NCBI GenBank assembly: GCA_021107755.1
Contig: JAIOSF010000018.1
Coordinates: 1 to 64,000, forward strand
Length of the DNA: 64,000 nucleotides
Direction: 5' to 3'
Source: Arcobacteraceae bacterium
GTDB lineage: Bacteria; Campylobacterota; Campylobacteria; Campylobacterales; Arcobacteraceae
Shown: one piece after another, positions 53,346 to 63,217 of the stretch
How the letters are laid out: each line of letters starts with the position of its first letter
Position numbering within the stretch: position 1 is the stretch's first letter
Position numbers and translations under genes: made by a program
Notes under the pieces: model-generated
Databases searched by the model: none
What the model saw: only the letters and a program-made list of their open reading frames with translations
Told to the model about the DNA's origin: nothing

Positions 53346-54563
53346 TTAGTTAAAAAAATCTTTTTGAATATCTGTGTAAAATTTCCAATTAATTGGGATA
53401 ACTTTTACACTATCATCTTTGAGTAATCCTGTAAGATTTTTATTCAGTATTATCATACTATTACACTTATGCAAAACACCAACCATACCAGGAAATCTTT
53501 TTTTAGAGGGGATAAAATAGTCTCCATCAAACCAACCAGGAATTATAGTTGTTCTCCCTTTTTTATTTTTTAAATCTTCACTTATTTTTGTAGTGATGTA
53601 GTTATGAAATATATCTTTGCTTCCAGAAAGTTTTTGAATAATGATAGTTCCAAACACTTCAAATATCAAAGCAGCAGCAAGAGGATTCCCAGGAAGATTA
53701 AGAATATAAGTATTACCAAGTTTTCCAAAAATAGTTGGTTTTCCAGGTTTAATACTAATTCCATTAAACAATATATCCATCTCAAATTGTTCAAATGCTT
53801 CTTGTGTAAAATCAGCCTCTCCAACACTTATTCCCCCAGTTGTAATAATAAAATCTGCATGTAAAGAGTTCTCAATCATTTGTTGTAAAGATTCAATACT
53901 ATCTTGTGCCATACCTGCAAAACTCACATCACAACCAAGTTCTTTGACCCTTGAAAGAAGTGTAGGGGTATTTGAATTAAAAATTTGATAATCCTCGATT
54001 TTTTCATAATGAAGTTTTAACTCTTCACCACTTGTAAATACACTTACTTTTGGTTTTCTATAAACTTTTACATGGGTAATCCCTTGTGATGCTAAAATAG
54101 TAATAGCAGAAAAATTAATTTCGTCACCATCACTTATGATTTTTTCATCTTTTTGTATATCTTCACCTAAAAATCGTATATGTTGATTTTTTTCTATCCC
54201 TCTTGGTAATCTAATATGGTTTTCATCTATTATCTCTACAAGTTCAAAAGGTATAATAGCTTCTATACTTGATGGAACTCTAGCTCCTGTCATAATCTTA
54301 ATACATTGTGTTGGTTCTATTTGAGTCTCTTTAGGTGAACCTGCAAAGATATCATCACATACTTTTACAATTTCACCCTCATCACATAGTTTTACTCCAT
54401 ATCCATCCATTGCAGAGTTATCAAAAGTTGGGAGAGAGTATTTAGCGTAGATATCTTGAGCAATGACTTGTTTATTACTATTTTCTATAGGTACTATCTC
54501 ATAAGAGATTTTTGTTATATTTGATTTTATAATTCGCAAAGCTTCTTTAATACATATACCCAT
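53346..54563 (-). CDS. moeA: Molybdopterin molybdenumtransferase
   Basis: 405 residues. Inserts molybdate into adenylylated molybdopterin. PTFDNSAMDGYGV, MTGARVPSSIEAIIPFE, TTGGISVGEADFT and LPGNPLAAALIFE are the family motifs. AAGGAA precedes the ATG. Confidence 0.96.
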   Translation of the reverse strand: MGICIKEALRIIKSNITKISYEIVPIENSNKQVIAQDIYAKYSLPTFDNSAMDGYGVKLCDEGEIVKVCDDIFAGSPKETQIEPTQCIKIMTGARVPSSIEAIIPFELVEIIDENHIRLPRGIEKNQHIRFLGEDIQKDEKIISDGDEINFSAITILASQGITHVKVYRKPKVSVFTSGEELKLHYEKIEDYQIFNSNTPTLLSRVKELGCDVSFAGMAQDSIESLQQMIENSLHADFIITTGGISVGEADFTQEAFEQFEMDILFNGISIKPGKPTIFGKLGNTYILNLPGNPLAAALIFEVFGTIIIQKLSGSKDIFHNYITTKISEDLKNKKGRTTIIPGWFDGDYFIPSKKRFPGMVGVLHKCNSMIILNKNLTGLLKDDSVKVIPINWKFYTDIQKDFFN

Positions 54564-54625
54564 AATATTATTCCTTAATTTTTATATGATATAATAGCGA
54601 AAATTTTCATATAGGTATATTATAA

Positions 54626-55030
54626 ATGGATTTCGTATCAATTTCAATCACAACACATGTTTACTCAATAGTCGCTTTAATGCTAATAATGGTATTTAAT
54701 TTTTATAGTGTTATGAGGATGAAAAACTTTGTAGACTTAACAAAAAGATTGCGATTAATGACACCAATATATCATATGGCAAATGCCTTTGTGGTATATA
54801 CAGGTGCTATAGTTGCTGCATATTCACAAGATTTGAGTATTACAGTAATACTTATGATTGCAACCTCAATTTTTGTAATGGTTTTAGAGATAAAAAGGTA
54901 TAAAAAAATGCGAGTTATTAAAACAACACAAATAGCAAAACAACAAGAGTTTGTAATGTTTGCTAAAAAGATTTATAATCTAGAGATACTAGCAATACTT
55001 TTTACCTATACAATCTCAAAAATATTTTAA
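54626..55030 (+). CDS. Hypothetical four-helix membrane protein
   Basis: 134 residues with membrane segments at about 12-28, 50-65, 70-88 and 115-132. The conserved-looking loop MRMKNFVDLTKRLRLMTP is basic and probably cytoplasmic. Not recognised beyond an inner membrane protein. One base separates it from rsmE. Confidence 0.75.
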   Translation: MDFVSISITTHVYSIVALMLIMVFNFYSVMRMKNFVDLTKRLRLMTPIYHMANAFVVYTGAIVAAYSQDLSITVILMIATSIFVMVLEIKRYKKMRVIKTTQIAKQQEFVMFAKKIYNLEILAILFTYTISKIF

Positions 55031-55031
55031 T

Positions 55032-55703
55032 ATGCAATTTACCTATTCTATTGATGCTTCACAACCTCTTTTAACAATAGAAGCAGAACTTCATAAGTAT
55101 CTTTTTAAAGTAAGAAGACATAGTATTGAAGATGATTTATACTTTCGAAATCTAAAAGATAAAAACCTTTATAGATACAAAGTAGAGAATATAGATAGGA
55201 GAAAAACGACCCTTAAACTTATCGATTATGAAGAGGTAGTTATTGAACCTAAAAAAGAGTTACATATAGGTTGGTGCATCATTGACTCAAAATCAGTTGA
55301 GAAATATATAGCATCACTCAATGAAATAGGGGTTACTAAAATCACTTTTATATCTTGTAAATATTCACAAAAACAGTATAAACCAAACTTTGAAAAACTA
55401 GAAAAATTGCTTATTAACTCTTCAAGTCAATGTGGTAGAAGTAGTATCATTGAACTAGAGGTTAGCGAAAGTTTAGAGAAGTTTTTAGAAAAAAATCCTG
55501 ATAGTTTTATGTTTAATTTTTCAGATAATAATATCAATGATAAAAAAAATGATATAGATACAATAGTTTTAGGGTGTGAAGGTGGTTTTTCAAAAGATGA
55601 GGTGTTGAAATTTCAAGAAGATAAAATTGTAGGAATTGATTCAAATTTAATTTTACGAAGTGAAACAGCAGTTGTTACTATAGCTTCTATTGTGATGAGT
55701 TAA
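55032..55703 (+). CDS. rsmE: 16S rRNA (uracil1498-N3)-methyltransferase
   Basis: 223 residues, SPOUT family. An N-terminal PUA-like domain is followed by a knot domain with VLGCEGGFSKDEV and LRSETAVVTIASIV, the SAM-binding trefoil loops. Co-transcribed with the upstream membrane protein. It ends one base before the convergent phosphatase. Confidence 0.94.
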   Translation: MQFTYSIDASQPLLTIEAELHKYLFKVRRHSIEDDLYFRNLKDKNLYRYKVENIDRRKTTLKLIDYEEVVIEPKKELHIGWCIIDSKSVEKYIASLNEIGVTKITFISCKYSQKQYKPNFEKLEKLLINSSSQCGRSSIIELEVSESLEKFLEKNPDSFMFNFSDNNINDKKNDIDTIVLGCEGGFSKDEVLKFQEDKIVGIDSNLILRSETAVVTIASIVMS

Positions 55704-55704
55704 A

Positions 55705-56442
55705 TTACTTTTTACTCCAATATATCATCTCCCATTTCCCATCAAATGTTTCTACGATTGCAGAGCAAGATTCTACCCAATCTCCACAATTAATATAATG
55801 AATATCATTTATAGTGCGTATTTCAGCTTTATGAATATGACCACAGATAACTCCATCATAGTTGTTCTTTTTTGCATAAGTTGATAAGATATTTTCATAA
55901 TCATTGATAAAACTTACAGATTTTTTTACATTGTCTTTTACAAATTTTGATAAAGACCATTTTGTTTTGATTTTAAAAAGTTTAAATACTTTCATCAAGA
56001 CTAAATTTAGGTGAAGTATTAAATCATATCCATAATCTCCTAGAACCGCTAACCATTTTTTAGTCATAGTTACCATATCAAAAAAATCACCATGAGTGAT
56101 TAAATACTTTTTCCCGTCCAAAGCTTTATAGGTCATCTCATTTGTTACCTCTAAAGAATCTCCCAAAATCAAAGGGACAAATGGTCGTATGAACTCATCA
56201 TGATTTCCAGTTATAAAATGAACTTTTGTCCCTTTTTTAGCAATTTTCAATATTCTTTGTACTACATTTGAGTGGGATTGGTACCATTTAAATTTTCTTC
56301 TTATTGCCCAACCATCAATAATATCTCCTACTAAAAAAAGATTTTCTGATTCAGTGTTTTTTAAAAAATTGAGTAATAAATCTGCTTGGGAAAATTTTGT
56401 TCCAAGATGTACATCTGATATAAAAATTGATTTGTATTTCAT
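55705..56442 (-). CDS. LpxH-like metallophosphoesterase
   Basis: 245 residues. Metal-site motifs DVHLG, GDIIDGW, GNHDE, THGDFFD and GHIHKAE are all present, the pattern of UDP-2,3-diacylglucosamine diphosphatase-type enzymes (COG2908). It may serve lipid A synthesis, but the longer subfamily has also been linked to other lipids. It diverges from a GT4 glycosyltransferase, a pairing that suggests a glycolipid role. Confidence 0.85.
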   Translation of the reverse strand: MKYKSIFISDVHLGTKFSQADLLLNFLKNTESENLFLVGDIIDGWAIRRKFKWYQSHSNVVQRILKIAKKGTKVHFITGNHDEFIRPFVPLILGDSLEVTNEMTYKALDGKKYLITHGDFFDMVTMTKKWLAVLGDYGYDLILHLNLVLMKVFKLFKIKTKWSLSKFVKDNVKKSVSFINDYENILSTYAKKNNYDGVICGHIHKAEIRTINDIHYINCGDWVESCSAIVETFDGKWEMIYWSKK

Positions 56443-56524
56443 GAAGGTAGTATAGTCTCTCTTGGTTTCACAATAGTTACAAAGCTATAATTAAATTGTA
56501 ACAATATTTTAATACACTATATGT

Positions 56525-57700
56525 ATGAATAATAAAGATATTAAAATTTGTTTATTTACAGATACTTTTTGTGATGCAAATGGGGTTTCAAGATTTTTAC
56601 AAGATATGGCAAAAGAGTCTTTATCTTCAAAAGTAGAGTTAAATATTATTACATCTACAGTAAAAAATTATTGCCCGAAGTTGGATAATGTTTTTATACT
56701 AAAACCATTTTTTAGAATAAAAATGCCATTTTATAAAGAGTTGGATTTGGTTTTTCCTCCAATTAGGCAAATGGTAAAAAAAGTAAAAGAGTTACAACCA
56801 GATGTAATACATATCTCAACCCCTGGATTTATAGGTATTGTTGGAACTCTTATTGCTTTAAAACATAAAATACCAGTTATAGGTACATATCATACAGACT
56901 TTCCTATGTATATTTATTCTAATACTCAATTAAAACTAGCAAAAAATATTACAACTTTATTTATGAAAATATTTTATAAAAAGTTTACAGCACTAGTAAC
57001 CCGTTCTCAAGAGTATATTGGGGTGATAAATGAAGATATTAGTATCGAAAAAGAGAAAATATTTTTTTTACAACCGGGGACAAATATAAAAACTTTTTCT
57101 CCAAAGTATTATAATAATAATCTTTGGGAAAACTACAATATCTCACAAAACAGTACAAAATTCTTATATGTAGGTCGTTTAACAAAAGAGAAAAATTTGG
57201 ATTATCTTTTTGAAATTTGGAAACTATTTTACAATCAAAGCAAAAAAAAAGATAGCTATTTATGTTTGGCTGGAAGTGGTGAGTTAGAAAACTATAAAGA
57301 TTCTTTGAAAAAGTATAATGTAGTATTTTTAGGACATAAAGAAAAAGAGGAGTTATCTTCCTTATATGCTAGTTCTACAGTATTTGTATTTCCTTCAACT
57401 ACCGATACTCTTGGACAAGTTGTATTGGAATCATTAGCTTCATCAACTCCTGTAATTGTAACAAACAAAGGAGGACCTTGTGGTATTGTAAATAATTCAA
57501 AGGAACAGGTTGGTTTTGTACTAGATATTGAAGAAAAAAAGAGTTGGATTAAGCTTTTTAAAAAATTTGAAAATGGTAAATTGAATCAGGAGTTATTACG
57601 GAAGAATAGTTATATCTATTCAAAAAACTTTTCCATAACCAAAACATTTGAGAGTTTTATAGATATACATACTAAAAACATAACTATAAAAAAAGGGTAA
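56525..57700 (+). CDS. GT4-family glycosyltransferase
   Basis: 391 residues, GT-B fold. The N-terminal domain has FCDANGVSRFLQDMA and IHISTPGFIGIVG...GTYHTDFPMYI. The C-terminal domain has LYVGRLTKEKNLDYL and SSTVFVFPSTTDTLGQVVLESLASS, with the EX7E-type nucleotide-sugar motif. It resembles mannosyl/galactosyl transferases acting on membrane lipids. Acceptor unknown. A strong terminator covers its stop. Confidence 0.88.
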   Translation: MNNKDIKICLFTDTFCDANGVSRFLQDMAKESLSSKVELNIITSTVKNYCPKLDNVFILKPFFRIKMPFYKELDLVFPPIRQMVKKVKELQPDVIHISTPGFIGIVGTLIALKHKIPVIGTYHTDFPMYIYSNTQLKLAKNITTLFMKIFYKKFTALVTRSQEYIGVINEDISIEKEKIFFLQPGTNIKTFSPKYYNNNLWENYNISQNSTKFLYVGRLTKEKNLDYLFEIWKLFYNQSKKKDSYLCLAGSGELENYKDSLKKYNVVFLGHKEKEELSSLYASSTVFVFPSTTDTLGQVVLESLASSTPVIVTNKGGPCGIVNNSKEQVGFVLDIEEKKSWIKLFKKFENGKLNQELLRKNSYIYSKNFSITKTFESFIDIHTKNITIKKG

Positions 57701-57720
57701 GCAATTTGCTTACCCTTTTT
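57690..57720. terminator. Bidirectional terminator
   Basis: A perfect 15-bp inverted repeat, AAAAAGGGTAAGCAA with TTGCTTACCCTTTTT, overlaps the glycosyltransferase stop and serves the convergent cytochrome gene. Confidence 0.85.
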
Positions 57721-57737
57721 AGATTGTCTAAAACTGA

Positions 57738-58133
57738 TTACCAGCTTCTTATAAGACCATGACATCTAGAACATGCATTCATCATATCAGCATATCCCTC
57801 AGCAGCTTTTGTATATGCTTTATCATCAAGATTTAACTCAATGATTGTAGCATCAGCTGTGATTCTTTTTGAAGCATTAACTGCGACATTTGTCATATGT
57901 TTTTTATCATCTGGTAATGCAGCTTTAATTAAAGTCTCAGAAGAGAACATAGTGTTCCCTTTTTTGATTTGTACTAAACCTTCTCTTACCATTTTTTCAT
58001 TGTTATTGATAAATCCAAATTGAACTTGCTCAATACCTTGTTGCATAATATTCATAGATTTAGTCATCGCATCATTTGCAGATGCGAAGCTTACACTAAG
58101 AATTCCAGCTATTAAAATTTTTGTTAATTTCAT
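57738..58133 (-). CDS. Cytochrome c'-like protein
   Basis: 131 residues. Signal peptide (MKLTKILIAGILSVSFASA), a helical body and one haem site CSRCH near the C-terminus (about 123-127), the position typical of cytochrome c' four-helix bundles. Periplasmic. It lies 13 bases behind the bc1 operon and may be co-transcribed, possibly as an electron acceptor or NO-binding protein. Confidence 0.8.
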   Translation of the reverse strand: MKLTKILIAGILSVSFASANDAMTKSMNIMQQGIEQVQFGFINNNEKMVREGLVQIKKGNTMFSSETLIKAALPDDKKHMTNVAVNASKRITADATIIELNLDDKAYTKAAEGYADMMNACSRCHGLIRSW

Positions 58134-58146
58134 TTTTTATCCTTTC

Positions 58147-59019
58147 TTAGTGAACTTCTCGCCAAATTTTAGCTTTCCATAACCATGCAAATATTGCAAA
58201 AATTACAAGATATCCTAAAAATGGTCCAGCAAGTGATTCTCTCTCTGGTTTTTTACTATCTCCAACTTCTGTCATATATGCTATAACTTGATCTTCTGCT
58301 GCTTTAGTTAAACCAACTCTTGGCATTGCTGTACCTTCAAGATGTTTTTGTGGATTATTTATAAATTCATGTAAATATCCAACACCTCTACTTCTAATAT
58401 ATTGAGAAAGATCCGGAGGAACTACACCCATATATGTTTTGATGTTTTCATCTGGAGTTTTAGCTGCCATTGAACCACCATAAAAATCACCATATTTAAT
58501 AGAGTGACATCTTTGACACGCATCAACAAAAACTTCTTTATTTGACATAGTTTTTGGAGCAATTGATTTTAAATATGCAACAATATCTGCTATCTCATTT
58601 GGTTGCATCCAACCATAACCTGGCATAGGATGAACTTTTCCATCAACATACTTATGTTCAGTTTTAGTTGCTTTTATAGGATCTTTTATAAATGCAGCTA
58701 AAAAGTTTTCATCATAAATATGACCAGCTGTACCTAAATCAGGTGGTACAACACCATAAGATGCTGCAGCGCTAGCATTATCCATAATTGCTGGGAAACC
58801 AGCCTTTTCAATTGAGTGACAAGCTGTACAGTTTGCAGCTACTAGTTCTGCACCTTTTGTTGCATCACCAGTTGCACCGTTTAGACCATCAACATCGCTA
58901 AATGTATATTCTGGAGCTTCAACATGTGGATGTAACTTAGAGTGAGCAAATGGCTCAACTCCCCAGTATAATGCACCCGAAAAAAACACAACTACTGCTA
59001 ATATTTTTAATTCTCTCAT
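58147..59019 (-). CDS. petC: Di-haem cytochrome c subunit of the bc1 complex
   Basis: 290 residues. An N-terminal membrane segment (ILAVVVFFSGALYWGVEPF), two haem motifs CTACHS (about 61-65) and CQRCHS (about 168-172), and a C-terminal anchor (FLGYLVIFAIFAWLWKAKIW). The two-haem, double-anchor form is the Campylobacterota type of cytochrome c1. Its start overlaps the petB stop. Confidence 0.94.
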   Translation of the reverse strand: MRELKILAVVVFFSGALYWGVEPFAHSKLHPHVEAPEYTFSDVDGLNGATGDATKGAELVAANCTACHSIEKAGFPAIMDNASAAASYGVVPPDLGTAGHIYDENFLAAFIKDPIKATKTEHKYVDGKVHPMPGYGWMQPNEIADIVAYLKSIAPKTMSNKEVFVDACQRCHSIKYGDFYGGSMAAKTPDENIKTYMGVVPPDLSQYIRSRGVGYLHEFINNPQKHLEGTAMPRVGLTKAAEDQVIAYMTEVGDSKKPERESLAGPFLGYLVIFAIFAWLWKAKIWREVH

Positions 59020-60269
59020 TATAGTGCTCCTCTTGCTTTTGCATCAGCTTTTGTAATAAACGGTAATGAAACCCATAGAAGTAAGAATAAAGCTGTTGCA
59101 TAGAATCCTACCCAAGCATTTGCACCTGTTGGAGGTAATTTACCATAAACAGAAAGTACAAGTAAATCTACAATCATTATCCAGAACCAGATCATAAATC
59201 TAGGTCTTTTATGTGCAGGAAGTATATCTGGATCTTTATCTAAAAATGGGAAAACAACAAAAATAATTTGCGCTAAACCAAATATCATAAGACCAATATC
59301 ACCAGCTTTCATACCAAACATATCGAAAAATGGTCCTCTTAATGTTTCATATGACCATAAGAAATACCACTCAGGATAAATATGTGCAGGTGTAACCATA
59401 GGATTTGCAGGGTCAAAGTTAACAGGATCCATTGCAAAGTTATAGTTAAAGAATACTAAATAAAAATAGAATATTAAGAATAAACCTAGAACTGCAAAAT
59501 CTTTAGATAAGAATACAGGCCAAAATGGAATAACTTTTGATTCTTTTTTGTTTCCAGCTAAATATTTTTCAGCTTCAGCATCATAATCAATATCATCAGA
59601 CTCTTGGTTATTAACATGTGGAATTCTTAATGTATAAAAGTGAACAACAATAAGTTTGATAATCACTAATGGTAATAAGAAAACATGTAACATAAAGAAT
59701 CTAGTAAGTGTTGCATCATTAACAGCAAATCCACCTCTAATCCATTCAACTAATCCCCAAGCTTCTAAAGATCCACCAGCAAATAAGTTAGTAATAACTG
59801 CAGCTGCCCAGTATGACATTTGTCCCCAAGGTAACATATATCCAGAGAAACCAGCAGCACTAAATGTTACGAATAATAACATACCACTAATCCAGATCAT
59901 CTCTCTACCTTTTTTATAAGAACCGTAGTAGATACCTGTGAACATATGTATATATATGATTAAGAATATAACAGAGGCTGCAACACCATGCATATGTCTA
60001 AATAACCAACCATAAGCAACCTCTTGCATAATTGTATAGTTAACACTATCAAAAGCTAGTGCTGTATCTGGTTTGTAGTACATCATTAAGAAAATACCAC
60101 TAATAACTAAAATACCGAATGTAGTTGCAAGAACAACACCCATAGCCCATAAGAAGTTAATATCTTTAGGAATCCAATATTCAGTCATCATAACTCTCCA
60201 GAATCCTTTAGCGTTCATTCGCTTATCAAATCCCTCAGCTGTAAATAATGATTCATTAATTTTTGCCAT
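59019..60269 (-). CDS. petB: Cytochrome b of the bc1 complex
   Basis: 416 residues, about eight membrane helices. The haem histidines lie in LFRHMHGVAASVIF and FMLHVFLLPLVIIKLIVVHFY, the quinol-site motif is PEWYFLWSYE, and SAAGFSGYMLPWGQMSYWAA lies in the third helix. It moves electrons from menaquinol to Rieske and across the membrane. It lies ten bases behind petA. Confidence 0.97.
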   Translation of the reverse strand: MAKINESLFTAEGFDKRMNAKGFWRVMMTEYWIPKDINFLWAMGVVLATTFGILVISGIFLMMYYKPDTALAFDSVNYTIMQEVAYGWLFRHMHGVAASVIFLIIYIHMFTGIYYGSYKKGREMIWISGMLLFVTFSAAGFSGYMLPWGQMSYWAAAVITNLFAGGSLEAWGLVEWIRGGFAVNDATLTRFFMLHVFLLPLVIIKLIVVHFYTLRIPHVNNQESDDIDYDAEAEKYLAGNKKESKVIPFWPVFLSKDFAVLGLFLIFYFYLVFFNYNFAMDPVNFDPANPMVTPAHIYPEWYFLWSYETLRGPFFDMFGMKAGDIGLMIFGLAQIIFVVFPFLDKDPDILPAHKRPRFMIWFWIMIVDLLVLSVYGKLPPTGANAWVGFYATALFLLLWVSLPFITKADAKARGAL

Positions 60270-60279
60270 ATTTTACCCC

Positions 60280-60783
60280 TTACGCTCTAGCAGCCATCAT
60301 AGCTTTTGATTCAGCACCATCTTCTCCAAGAGTAAGAACAGTACCTTCAACCTTAAATGGCGGAATTACAAGTGGCTTAGGTGGAGGTCCAAATGTTTGT
60401 TGACCATTTGCATTAAACTCTCCACCGTGACATGCACATTTCCACATATCTTTTTTCCATGCTGGAATACAACCAAGGTGTGTACAAAGACCAATTGCTA
60501 TTGTGTATCTTTTATCACCAATCACTAAATCACCGTCAAATTTTTCCATATCTGCTGTTTTTTCTAAAACAAAGATAGGCTTTCCTCTCCATGTGTGTAC
60601 TTGTGGTTTTCCTGGTTCAAGTCCAATACTAGCAAGGTCTATAGTAGTAAAACCTGCTGCTAATACTGAAGGAAGTGGATCCCACGCTTGTTTCATACCA
60701 ACAAGCGATGCAACCCCACCAACTGCAGCTACTGCTGCAAATGAATACCCAAGAAAATCCCGTCTAGATGTTTCTTTAGACAT
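60280..60783 (-). CDS. petA: Rieske iron-sulfur subunit of the bc1 complex
   Basis: 167 residues. A twin-arginine signal-anchor (TSRRDFLGYSF) precedes the 2Fe-2S ligands CTHLGC and CACHGGEF (Cys/His in each) and the Pro loop FGPPPKPL. It takes electrons from quinol to cytochrome c1. First gene of petABC. Confidence 0.97.
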   Translation of the reverse strand: MSKETSRRDFLGYSFAAVAAVGGVASLVGMKQAWDPLPSVLAAGFTTIDLASIGLEPGKPQVHTWRGKPIFVLEKTADMEKFDGDLVIGDKRYTIAIGLCTHLGCIPAWKKDMWKCACHGGEFNANGQQTFGPPPKPLVIPPFKVEGTVLTLGEDGAESKAMMAARA

Positions 60784-60967
60784 ATTTTTTCCTTTTGTTA
60801 GATTTAAAATCTCATAAGTATAATATCATTTTACTTAAAATGTTTTGACTTGTAGTAGAAATTAAGTCAAATTAAAGCAAGTATTACCAAAAGTAATAAA
60901 GAAATGCTTATAATTATTATTATGAAATGTTTATATATTCCTTTGAGTTGCTCTAAAGTAAATTTTC

Positions 60968-60975
60968 GATAAAAT
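60968..60975 (+). promoter_or_regulatory. Extended -10 box for purE
   Basis: GATAAAAT preceded by AATTTTC lies 28 bases before the purE ATG (61003), matching the tig promoter string. The rest of the 60784-61002 gap includes an 8-bp inverted repeat (60844-60851 with 60864-60871). Confidence 0.45.
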
Positions 60976-61002
60976 CTCAAAAATTAAAAGTAAGGATTTA
61001 AA

Positions 61003-61497
61003 ATGGATTTTGTATCAATTATTATGGGAAGTAAATCAGATTATGAGATTATGCAAAACTGTTCAAATGTTTTAGAACAGTTTAATGTAAAATATGAGCT
61101 GATAATATCTTCAGCACACAGAAGTCCCCAAAGAACAAAAGATTATATTAAATCAGCAGAAGAAAAAGGTGCAAAAGTATTTATAGCAGCTGCTGGTATG
61201 GCAGCTCACCTTGCAGGGGCATTAGCTGCTGGGACTACAAAACCAGTTATTGGTGTACCTATGAAAGGTGGAGCTATGGATGGTATGGATGCTATGCTTT
61301 CAACTGTTCAAATGCCATCTGGAATGCCAGTTGCAACTGTAGCTTTAGGAAAAGCAGGAGCTGTGAATGCAGCATATTTAGCTATGCAAATTTTAGCAAT
61401 CACAGATAAAGAACTCGCTGTAAAACTTTTAGAAGATAGAATCATAAAAGAAAAAGCAGTTGTAAACGACTCTAAAGAGGTTGAAGTTTTAATATAA
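61003..61497 (+). CDS. purE: N5-carboxyaminoimidazole ribonucleotide mutase
   Basis: 164 residues, purine synthesis. The active-site strings IIMGSKSDYEIM, SAHRSPQRT and AAGMAAHLAGALAAGTTKPVIGVP are complete, class I type. AAGGAT lies before the ATG. A 9-bp hairpin follows. Confidence 0.97.
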   Translation: MDFVSIIMGSKSDYEIMQNCSNVLEQFNVKYELIISSAHRSPQRTKDYIKSAEEKGAKVFIAAAGMAAHLAGALAAGTTKPVIGVPMKGGAMDGMDAMLSTVQMPSGMPVATVALGKAGAVNAAYLAMQILAITDKELAVKLLEDRIIKEKAVVNDSKEVEVLI

Positions 61498-61504
61498 AAC
61501 CAAT

Positions 61505-61535
61505 TCACTACACATAGCAATAGCAAGTGTAGTGA
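61505..61535 (+). terminator. Hairpin between purE and glyQ
   Basis: TCACTACAC and GTGTAGTGA pair over 9 bp around 13 bases. The following sequence (GGTAAAATATC) has no T-run, so it may be an attenuator or RNA-stability hairpin rather than a strong terminator. Confidence 0.4.
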
Positions 61536-61585
61536 GGTAAAATATCTTAAATCAAAAAAACAAACAAAGTATTGGGAACAAATAG

Positions 61586-62467
61586 ATGATAACATTTTCA
61601 CAACTCCTTTTAAAATTACAAGAATTTTGGGCAAATCAAGGGTGTAATATAGTACAACCTTACGATATCCCAGCAGGTGCGGGTACTTTTCACCCTGCAA
61701 CACTATTACGGAGTCTTGATAGTAAACCTTGGTCTGTAGCATATGTAGCACCGAGTAGAAGACCAACAGACGGAAGATATGGTGAAAATCCAAATCGTCT
61801 AGGAAGCTATTATCAGTTTCAAGCACTTATCAAACCAAGTCCAGAAAATATACAAGATTTGTATCTACAATCTTTAGAGTATCTTGGACTTGACTTAAGT
61901 AAGCATGATATAAGATTTGTAGAGGATAACTGGGAGTCTCCAACACTTGGTGCCTGGGGACTTGGTTGGGAAGTTTGGCTTGATGGTATGGAGGTAACAC
62001 AATTTACCTACTTCCAACAAGTTGGAGGAATCGCATGTGATCCAGTTGCTGTTGAGATAACTTATGGAACAGAGAGACTTGCTATGTATTTACAAGGTGT
62101 TGATACTGTTTTTGATATTGTTTGGAATGAAAATAAATACGGAAAAACAACATATAAAGATATCCATCTTGAAGGTGAAATAGAGTTTAGTAAATATAAC
62201 TTCGAGATTGCTAATACTGAGATGCTTTTTCAACATTTTGATGATGCATTTGATGAGTGTAAAAGATGTTTAGAAGCACAACTTCCACTTCCTGCATATG
62301 ATCAATGTATGATAGCATCCCATGCTTTTAATACACTTGATGCTAGAAAAGCTATTAGTGTGACAAGTAGACAAAACTATATCTTAAAAGTAAGAGAATT
62401 ATCACTAGGTTGTGCAGCTATGTATAAAGAACAAGAACCAGAACGATTAAAAAGATTAGGATACTAA
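61586..62467 (+). CDS. glyQ: Glycyl-tRNA synthetase alpha subunit
   Basis: 293 residues of the alpha2beta2 bacterial type. [20 protein letters not shown], the motif near [16 protein letters not shown], and [15 protein letters not shown] bind Gly-AMP. The beta subunit is not adjacent. It is followed four bases later by a Nif3-like gene. Confidence 0.97.
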   Translation: MITFSQLLLKLQEFWANQGCNIVQPYDIPAGAGTFHPATLLRSLDSKPWSVAYVAPSRRPTDGRYGENPNRLGSYYQFQALIKPSPENIQDLYLQSLEYLGLDLSKHDIRFVEDNWESPTLGAWGLGWEVWLDGMEVTQFTYFQQVGGIACDPVAVEITYGTERLAMYLQGVDTVFDIVWNENKYGKTTYKDIHLEGEIEFSKYNFEIANTEMLFQHFDDAFDECKRCLEAQLPLPAYDQCMIASHAFNTLDARKAISVTSRQNYILKVRELSLGCAAMYKEQEPERLKRLGY

Positions 62468-62470
62468 AAA

Positions 62471-63205
62471 GTGCAAATAAAAGATATTTACAACTATTTA
62501 AATGATTTAAGCCCTTTTGAGCTTCAAGAGAAGTGGGATAATAGTGGTTTAATAGTTGGAAATATGGAAGATAAGTTTGAAAATATCTATATCTCTTTAG
62601 ATTTAGATTTAGAGATGATTGAAAATATTGAACCAAAGAGTTTGATTATCACACATCATCCACTTATTTTTAGTCCAATTAAAACAGTGAATGATGATAG
62701 ATATGCAACAAAACTTCTAAAAATTTTGATAAAAAAAGATATTGCACTTATATCAATGCATACAAATATTGATAAAACACATTTAAATAGTTATGTAGGA
62801 AATGATATTTTAGGTTTGAACTTTGAAAAGAGTGATGACTTTGTACTTACTACAAAAGTTGATATGAGTTTTGAAGAACTTCAAGAGTACATAAAAAAGA
62901 AGTTAGGAATAACAACTTTAAAAGTAACAGATTCTACAAAAAAGATAAAAACTTTATCTTTAACAACAGGTTCTGGTATGAGTTTATTGCCATATATAAA
63001 AACAGATTGTTTTTTAACTGGTGATATAAAATATCATGAAGCAATGGAGGCAAAAGCCTTAGGTATCAGTCTTATTGATATTGGACATTTTGAGAGTGAG
63101 ATACATTTTTGTACACTTTTAGAAGGTTTAATTCAAGACTATTTGAAAAAAAATAATAAAACAGCTATAATAGTAGCTTCACAAAATCCATTTGAATATA
63201 AATAA
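62471..63205 (+). CDS. Nif3-like dinuclear metal centre protein
   Basis: 244 residues from GTG 62471. SLIITHHPLIFSPIK (His pair), SMHTNIDKTHLNSYVG and the C-terminal DIGHFESE supply the two-metal ligands of the Nif3/YbgI family. Linked in some bacteria to GTP cyclohydrolase-like activity; the role here is open. Confidence 0.92.
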   Translation: MQIKDIYNYLNDLSPFELQEKWDNSGLIVGNMEDKFENIYISLDLDLEMIENIEPKSLIITHHPLIFSPIKTVNDDRYATKLLKILIKKDIALISMHTNIDKTHLNSYVGNDILGLNFEKSDDFVLTTKVDMSFEELQEYIKKKLGITTLKVTDSTKKIKTLSLTTGSGMSLLPYIKTDCFLTGDIKYHEAMEAKALGISLIDIGHFESEIHFCTLLEGLIQDYLKKNNKTAIIVASQNPFEYK

Positions 63206-63217
63206 AGAGGAATTACA

